From an uncultured Eubacteriales bacterium (GTDB taxonomy: Bacteria; Bacillota; Clostridia; Oscillospirales; Oscillospiraceae): DNA of 10,432 bases. Of this stretch, positions 5,892-10,432 are shown in pieces (positions within the stretch are counted from its first letter, which is position 1; every line of letters begins with the position of its first letter). The notes below the pieces were generated by a model. That model was not told the origin of the DNA. It did not search any database and saw only the letters and a program-made list of their open reading frames with translations. The translations under genes and the position numbers were made by a program. The stretch covers positions 1-10,432 of the forward strand of contig URBH01000062.1 of NCBI GenBank assembly GCA_900546075.1, in the 5' to 3' direction.

Positions 5892-8211
5892 AACGCTGAT
5901 TGCCGCTGACCGCAGTGAACGGGAGCGGTTCAGGATTCCCCGGAGCGTCCAGCAATCCATCCCCATCCAAAAGATCTATCGGGACGGTATCTGGCAGACC
6001 GGCGGCAAGTTCAGCCGGACTTGGCGCTTTGCGGATATTAACTATGCGCTGGCCTCCCATGACGATCAGCGGGATATGTTCACTTCCTACTGCGGTGTGC
6101 TGAACAGTCTGCCAACGGATGCCACTACCAAAATCACCATCAACAACCGGCGTCTCAACGGCGCGGACTTCCAGCGCAGTGTCCTGATGCGGGAGCGGGG
6201 GGACGGTCTGGACGGTTACCGCAGGGAGTACAACAGCGTCCTGACCGACAAGGCCGCAGAAAGTAATGACCTCATTCAAGACAAGTACATTACGGTTTCG
6301 GTGCCCCGGAGAAACATGGAGGAGGCCCGCACCTTCTTCCACCGGGTAGACGCTGACCTTGGGAAAAATTTTGGGCGCTTGGAGAGCGCTGCAAAAGCAC
6401 TGGATAATCAGGAGCGTCTGCGAATCTTCCATGATTTTTTCCGTCCCGGCGAAGAAGAACATTTCTGGTTTGACCTGAGTGATGCCATGAAGAAAGGGCA
6501 TGACTTCCGGGATTACATCTGCCCGGATGGGCTGTGCTTCAAAGCAGACCACTTCGAGATGGGCGGCAAAGTTGGCCGTGTTCTGTTTTTGCGGGACTAT
6601 GCCAGCTACATCAAGGACGAGATGATCTCCAAGCTGTCTGATTTCCCGCAAAACCTCATGCTGTCCATTGATATTCTCCCCATTCCCACCGATGAGGCCA
6701 TCCGGGAGGTGCAGAGCCGTATCCTCGGTATCGAAGCGGATATTGCCCGGTGGCAGCAGCGCCAGAACAGCCGCAATAACTTCACGGCCAGCGTTCCCTA
6801 TGAGCTGGAGCAGCTGCGGGCGGAAACGAAGGAGTTTCTGGACGATCTGAGTACCCGCGACCAGCGGATGATTTTTGCCAATGTCACCATCGTACACATG
6901 GCGGACACGCTGGAGCAGCTGAACACCGACACGGAGATGCTGCAAGCGATTGGGCTGGAGCAGGCGTGTCAGTTCTCCGTTCTGCGATACCAGCAGGAGG
7001 ACGGGTTGAATACGGCCCTGCCCTATGGCCTGCGCCGCATCAAGACCACCCGCACACTGACAACTGAATCTACCGCCGTTTTAATGCCGTTCCGCGTTCA
7101 GGAGATCCAAGACGCGGGCGGTATTTATTATGGCGTCAACGCCGTAAGTAAAAATCTTTTGATCTGCAACCGAAAGAAGCTACTGAACCCACACGGCTTT
7201 GTGCTGGGTGTATCGGGCAGCGGCAAGTCCTTCAGCATGAAGGAGGCTATCACCTTTATTGCCCTCTCTACCAATGACGATATTATTATGATCGACGCCG
7301 AGCGTGAGTATGGCGAGCTGACGCGGGCACTGCAAGGGGCGGTGCTGGAGATCTCTCCATCCAGCCCGCACCACATCAATCCGCTGGATATTAACCGGGG
7401 CTATGGAGCCGGGGAGAACCCGGTGGCTATGAAGTCCGAATTGATGATGAGCATTTGCGAGCAGCAGATGGGTGTCGGACAGCTGGGGGCGTTCCATAAG
7501 TCTATCATTGACCGTTGTACCGCCAATATCTATCACGATTTCATCAAGAGCGGCGGCGAAGGCAGGATTCCGACTCTCCCGGATTGGCGCAACGAGGTCA
7601 AGCGGCAGCCGGAGCGTGAAGCACAGGAATTGGCCCTTGCATCGGAGCTGTTCGTGGAGGGCAGCTTGAATATGTTCGCCCACGAAACCAATTTTGATAT
7701 TGATAACCGCATTGTCTGTTTTGACCTCTACGAGATGGGTGAACAGCTCAAGCCCACGGCGCTGAATGTGGTGCTGGAGACGATCCAGAACCGCGTGGCG
7801 GCAAATCGGCTGGCCGGAAGGTACACATGGGTATTCGTGGACGAGGTGTATTTGTTCTTCAAGTATTACTACTCCGCACAATTTCTCTACAAGTGCTGGA
7901 AACGCTTTCGCAAGTACGCCGCTGCCATGACCGCCGCCACGCAGAATATTGAGGAATGTCTGCGCTCGGAAACGGCCCGTCTGATGCTGGCCAACAGCGA
8001 GTTTTTGATCCTGCTCAATCAGGCGGCAACTGACCGGGCGGAGCTGGCGAAGCTGCTGCATATCTCGGAAACGCAGATGAGCCATGTGACAAATGTGGAG
8101 GCCGGTCACGGCCTTATGCGGATCGGCAGTTCCATCATCCCCTTCGTCAACGAGTTTCCCCGTGACGGCACCCTTTATCGCCTGATGACCACGACACCGG
8201 GGGACAAATGA
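5884..8211 (+). CDS. VirB4-like conjugal transfer ATPase
   Basis: This 775-residue protein starts at ATG 5884, with AAGGAG at 5868-5873, and overlaps the end of prgI. The N-terminal half (about 40-400) corresponds to the VirB4/TrbE N-terminal region that contacts the channel. The C-terminal half is a RecA-like motor: Walker A GVSGSGKS at 442-449, the strand IIMIDAEREY around 470, and Walker B WVFVDE with D653-E654. ATAATQN (about 680) and LLNQAATDRAEL (about 703) are further conserved motor motifs. VirB4 proteins power assembly and substrate movement of the type IV secretion system at the cytoplasmic face of the membrane. Length, motifs and neighbours all agree, and no lesion is visible. It may belong to the CD1110-type group of C. 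difficile-like elements (from memory). Confidence 0.96.
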   Translation: MIKTLIAADRSERERFRIPRSVQQSIPIQKIYRDGIWQTGGKFSRTWRFADINYALASHDDQRDMFTSYCGVLNSLPTDATTKITINNRRLNGADFQRSVLMRERGDGLDGYRREYNSVLTDKAAESNDLIQDKYITVSVPRRNMEEARTFFHRVDADLGKNFGRLESAAKALDNQERLRIFHDFFRPGEEEHFWFDLSDAMKKGHDFRDYICPDGLCFKADHFEMGGKVGRVLFLRDYASYIKDEMISKLSDFPQNLMLSIDILPIPTDEAIREVQSRILGIEADIARWQQRQNSRNNFTASVPYELEQLRAETKEFLDDLSTRDQRMIFANVTIVHMADTLEQLNTDTEMLQAIGLEQACQFSVLRYQQEDGLNTALPYGLRRIKTTRTLTTESTAVLMPFRVQEIQDAGGIYYGVNAVSKNLLICNRKKLLNPHGFVLGVSGSGKSFSMKEAITFIALSTNDDIIMIDAEREYGELTRALQGAVLEISPSSPHHINPLDINRGYGAGENPVAMKSELMMSICEQQMGVGQLGAFHKSIIDRCTANIYHDFIKSGGEGRIPTLPDWRNEVKRQPEREAQELALASELFVEGSLNMFAHETNFDIDNRIVCFDLYEMGEQLKPTALNVVLETIQNRVAANRLAGRYTWVFVDEVYLFFKYYYSAQFLYKCWKRFRKYAAAMTAATQNIEECLRSETARLMLANSEFLILLNQAATDRAELAKLLHISETQMSHVTNVEAGHGLMRIGSSIIPFVNEFPRDGTLYRLMTTTPGDK

Positions 8212-8220
8212 GCATTGTCG

Positions 8221-8247
8221 AAATTTGTCTCAAATCGAGACACATTA
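8221..8247. repeat. 27-bp imperfect dyad element, copy 3
   Basis: The arms AAATTTGTCTCA and CGAGACACATTA flank the centre AAT. TGTCG precedes it at 8216-8220, as in copy 1. The core TGTCTC/GAGACA is perfectly symmetric here. The element starts 10 bases after the virB4-like stop, and its last base is the first base of the AAGGGGG ribosome binding site of the NlpC/P60 gene, so a hairpin or a bound protein could influence translation. Confidence 0.8.
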
Positions 8248-8262
8248 AGGGGGTGTACCAGA

Positions 8263-10167
8263 TTGCCGGAATTTAAGGAGAAGACCAAAATGGGGCAGCC
8301 CAAAAGCAAGCGTACCGCTATGCTTGATCCCTGCCACCGGGCTATGGTGCTGAAGGAGAAGTACCGCCAGCAGTTGGCGGAGCGTCAGGAACCGGAATCA
8401 GACAGTGCGGAAACACAGGCTGTCGATGAAGTAGAGGACACGGCCAACTGGGCGGTGGACACGGTGCAGGATCGTGCGGCGCAGGTGCCGAGGGTAAGGC
8501 AAAAACCGCCAATAAAGGAAAAATCGTCTGCGAGTATTCCGCGTGAGCACAAAGCAAATGAGCAAACCGCCGCTTCGCGGGAACCCCCTGCAAGATACAC
8601 AGCGCCTAAAAGTAAAAACTTCTTGGAGACTCCTTCCGCTGAAGAAGCAAGGCCACTGGATGAAAAGCAGCAGTTTGAAGCACGTTGCCAGTTCGTAGCG
8701 GACAAGCAGAAGAGCAAGCTGCTTTCGGAGCAACGGACCGTTCATTCTGTGGAGGAGCCGCCTGCTTTCTATGACGCAGAATGGGAGCCAGTTTCACCGT
8801 CAAAGACGGATACGCCGAAGCACAGCGCTTTCAAAGAGAAGAAACGGTTTGCCGTGAACGATCATAGCAGAAGCAAGCCAGAAAAGTTCCTGCCTGCTCC
8901 AAAGGTTAAGCGTACATCCTTCAAGACTGCGGCAAAGCCTATATCAGCAGCACAGAAAACCGCTTCGCAGCAACAGATCCACCAGACTGCGGCACAGGCA
9001 AAAAAGACCGCCAAGACAGCGGTAGAGCTGTTCAAGCGGGCAGCGGGGATGTTCCGCCGTGCCGCTGCTGCCCTAATCTCTGCCTTGGCCGGTTTCGTTG
9101 GCGGCACGGTGGTTTTGGTGGCGCTGGTGGTCATTATCATCATCGCGGCTGTGGCAAGTTCCCCCTTTGGACTGTATTTTGCGGCAGAGCGTAACGCACC
9201 GGATACTGTGTCGGTAGCTGAGGCCGTGGCGCAGGTGAATATCGCCTACAACGCCAAGCTGGAGGAGTTGCAGGCCGGAGACTATGACAGCATCGACATT
9301 CAAGGGCAGACCCCGGACTGGCCGGAAGTGCTGGCTGTCTTTGCAGCTAAAACCGCAGGCACGGATGATGGCGTGGATGTGGCCACGCTGGATGCAGACC
9401 GGGTGGCCCGTCTGACTGCCGTGTTCTGGGATATGACGGAGATCGCCTCTTGGGTGGAGACAATAGACCATCCCGGAAGTGGAGACGATGATGGTTGGAC
9501 GGAGTACATCTTGCATATCACCATCACGCCGAAAACAGCGGATGAAATGCGGACGATCTACTCTTTTACCCGGTATCAGAATGAAGCCTTGGACGAGCTG
9601 TTGGCAGACCGAACCACGCTGGCTTCGCTGGCCTCCAGCCTGACCATCACCAATGCGGACGCAGAGGAAGTTCTTCAGAACCTCCCGGCAGACCTTTCCC
9701 CGGAGCGCCGGGCGGTCGTCCAAAATGCACTGATGCTTTATGGAAAGGTATCGTATTTTTGGGGCGGAAAATCACTGGTGCTTGGCTGGGACAGCCGCTG
9801 GGGGCAGCTTCGTCAGGTCACAGCCGCAGGCAGTTCTACCACCGGCACTTATCGGCCTTACGGGTTAGATTGCAGTGGATTCGTGGATTGGGCCTTTTAC
9901 AATGCCACGGGCGGCAGTTACATCATCGGACATGGCGGCGGCGCCACGATGCAGCACTCGTACTGCACCGATATTTCGTGGTCGGACGCACAACCCGGCG
10001 ACTTGGTGTTTTACCCGGACAATTCCCATGTCGGTATCGTTTGCGGCCGGGATGAGAATGGTAGCCTACTGGTGATCCACTGTGCCAGCGGCGCTAATAA
10101 TGTGGTCATTACCGGCACAAGCGGTTTCATTTCCGTTGCGCGGCCGGATTACTTTTCAGATAATTGA
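8263..10167 (+). CDS. Membrane-anchored NlpC/P60 cell wall hydrolase of the transfer module
   Basis: This protein of about 634 residues should open peptidoglycan locally for the mating channel. The first 260 residues are hydrophilic, charged and low in complexity (rich in K, E, A, Q and P), probably disordered and cytoplasmic. One membrane helix follows (about 277-300, GGTVVLVALVVIIIIAAVASS), then an extracellular linker. The C-terminal NlpC/P60 (C40) domain has catalytic Cys537 in LDCSGFVDW, His589 in DNSHVGIV and a third polar residue, His606, in IHCASG. Unlike Tn916 Orf14/CwlT-type hydrolases, I see no obvious lysozyme-like domain before it. The start is uncertain: TTG 8263 has AAGGGGG (8247-8253) and ATG 8290 has AAGGAG (8275-8280); both are in frame. 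It may correspond to the CD1108-type mobile element family (from memory). Confidence 0.9.
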   Translation: MPEFKEKTKMGQPKSKRTAMLDPCHRAMVLKEKYRQQLAERQEPESDSAETQAVDEVEDTANWAVDTVQDRAAQVPRVRQKPPIKEKSSASIPREHKANEQTAASREPPARYTAPKSKNFLETPSAEEARPLDEKQQFEARCQFVADKQKSKLLSEQRTVHSVEEPPAFYDAEWEPVSPSKTDTPKHSAFKEKKRFAVNDHSRSKPEKFLPAPKVKRTSFKTAAKPISAAQKTASQQQIHQTAAQAKKTAKTAVELFKRAAGMFRRAAAALISALAGFVGGTVVLVALVVIIIIAAVASSPFGLYFAAERNAPDTVSVAEAVAQVNIAYNAKLEELQAGDYDSIDIQGQTPDWPEVLAVFAAKTAGTDDGVDVATLDADRVARLTAVFWDMTEIASWVETIDHPGSGDDDGWTEYILHITITPKTADEMRTIYSFTRYQNEALDELLADRTTLASLASSLTITNADAEEVLQNLPADLSPERRAVVQNALMLYGKVSYFWGGKSLVLGWDSRWGQLRQVTAAGSSTTGTYRPYGLDCSGFVDWAFYNATGGSYIIGHGGGATMQHSYCTDISWSDAQPGDLVFYPDNSHVGIVCGRDENGSLLVIHCASGANNVVITGTSGFISVARPDYFSDN

Positions 10168-10189
10168 CTTTTTTCGACGGAGAAATACA

Positions 10190-10218
10190 TTGCAAATCGA
10201 GGGGGTATCCTATATACT
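10190..10218 (+). promoter_or_regulatory. Sigma-A type promoter for the last gene, with dyad-like fragments
   Basis: TTGCAA (10190-10195) and TATACT (10213-10218) are separated by 17 bases. The 5' leader holds a small perfect dyad, AAAAAG-AA-CTTTTT (10227-10240). Just upstream, TTTCGACGG (10172-10180) equals the 3' flank of dyad copy 2, and CAAATCGAG (10193-10201), overlapping the -35 box, equals the centre of copy 3. The same regulator might act here. Confidence 0.65.
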
Positions 10219-10261
10219 ATGAATATAAAAAGAACTTTTTTGGCCGACAGGAGGAGATACC

Positions 10262-10432
10262 ATGCTGAAGCTGGAAATCAAATTTAACGATGCTCAGATG
10301 CGAGCGGAGCATAAGTATGCTCCAGAGTCCATCTATGCCGCGTTGGACAAATCCTTCACCAAGTATGGCTTTCGCAGAGAAACGCTCTCTGATGGGACGA
10401 TCTGCTATTACGGAAATGGGATGCCTCGTGAC
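10262..10432 (+). CDS. Small conserved mobile-element protein of unknown function, 3' end outside window
   Basis: The frame opens at ATG 10262 behind an excellent AGGAGG (10249-10254) and stays open for 57 codons to the window end. The visible part begins MLKLEIKFND and contains HKYAPESIYAALDKSF, TKYGFRRE and CYYGNGMPRD. There is no membrane segment or signal peptide, so it is probably cytosolic. I believe closely similar small proteins recur at this place in Firmicute conjugative elements, but I know no function. It has its own promoter after the NlpC/P60 gene, so it starts a new transcription unit, perhaps for the next block of the element. Confidence 0.8.
   Translation, partial: MLKLEIKFNDAQMRAEHKYAPESIYAALDKSFTKYGFRRETLSDGTICYYGNGMPRD

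Noticed and set aside
5794..6945. 383-codon open frame on the minus strand
   Set aside because: It is antisense to the N-terminal part of the virB4-like gene and the end of prgI, has no recognisable domain, and conflicts with well-supported genes.
7180..8109. 309-codon open frame on the minus strand
   Set aside because: It is antisense to the Walker A to Walker B region of the VirB4-like ATPase and shows no domain of its own.
1932..8247. CRISPR array or insertion sequence explanation for the repeated 27-bp element
   Set aside because: The copies are kilobases apart, in mixed orientation, without regular spacers, transposase gene or target duplications, so neither reading fits.

Overview
The window looks like part of the transfer module of an integrative and conjugative element (ICE) from a moderately GC-rich Firmicute. 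It resembles the Clostridioides difficile CTn / Oscillospiraceae type of gut mobile element. The evidence is the gene set and its order: a Cna-B repeat surface protein, a VirD4-like coupling protein, a Maff2-family small membrane protein, a TrbL/VirB6-like polytopic protein, a PrgI (VirB3-like) protein, a VirB4-like ATPase and a membrane-anchored NlpC/P60 cell wall hydrolase. Strong purine-rich Shine-Dalgarno sites and sigma-A type promoters agree with a Firmicute. The species cannot be named from this window.

Layout. Bases 1-1931 hold the 3' part of a large adhesin with repeated Cna-B domains that ends in LPRTGY. Bases 1932-2018 hold a 27-bp dyad element and a terminator-like hairpin. Bases 2019-3755 hold the coupling protein, split by one in-frame TGA at 3207-3209 between Walker A and Walker B. 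Then come the Maff2 protein (3772-4110), a 10-bp hairpin, and the TrbL-like protein (4174-5010), closed by a strong bidirectional terminator. A small membrane protein gene lies on the minus strand (5045-5416) with its own near-consensus promoter, inside an otherwise plus-strand transfer module. A second copy of the dyad (inverted) precedes prgI (5547-5891), which overlaps the virB4-like gene (5884-8211). A third dyad lies directly after virB4 and runs into the ribosome binding site of the NlpC/P60 gene (about 8263-10167). A new promoter at 10190-10218 drives a small gene that is cut by the window end (10262-10432).

How the genes work together (family knowledge plus inference). VirD4 and VirB4 supply ATP-driven substrate recruitment and export. 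TrbL, PrgI and probably Maff2 form the membrane channel. The NlpC/P60 enzyme opens the peptidoglycan, and the Cna-B protein probably mediates contact between cells. No relaxase, integrase, sortase or cargo gene lies in the window.

The points most worth a second look are the nonsense-split coupling protein, the three dyad elements that sit in key intergenic gaps, the independently promoted minus-strand membrane gene, and the LPXTG-like motif that ends the adhesin with no membrane tail.
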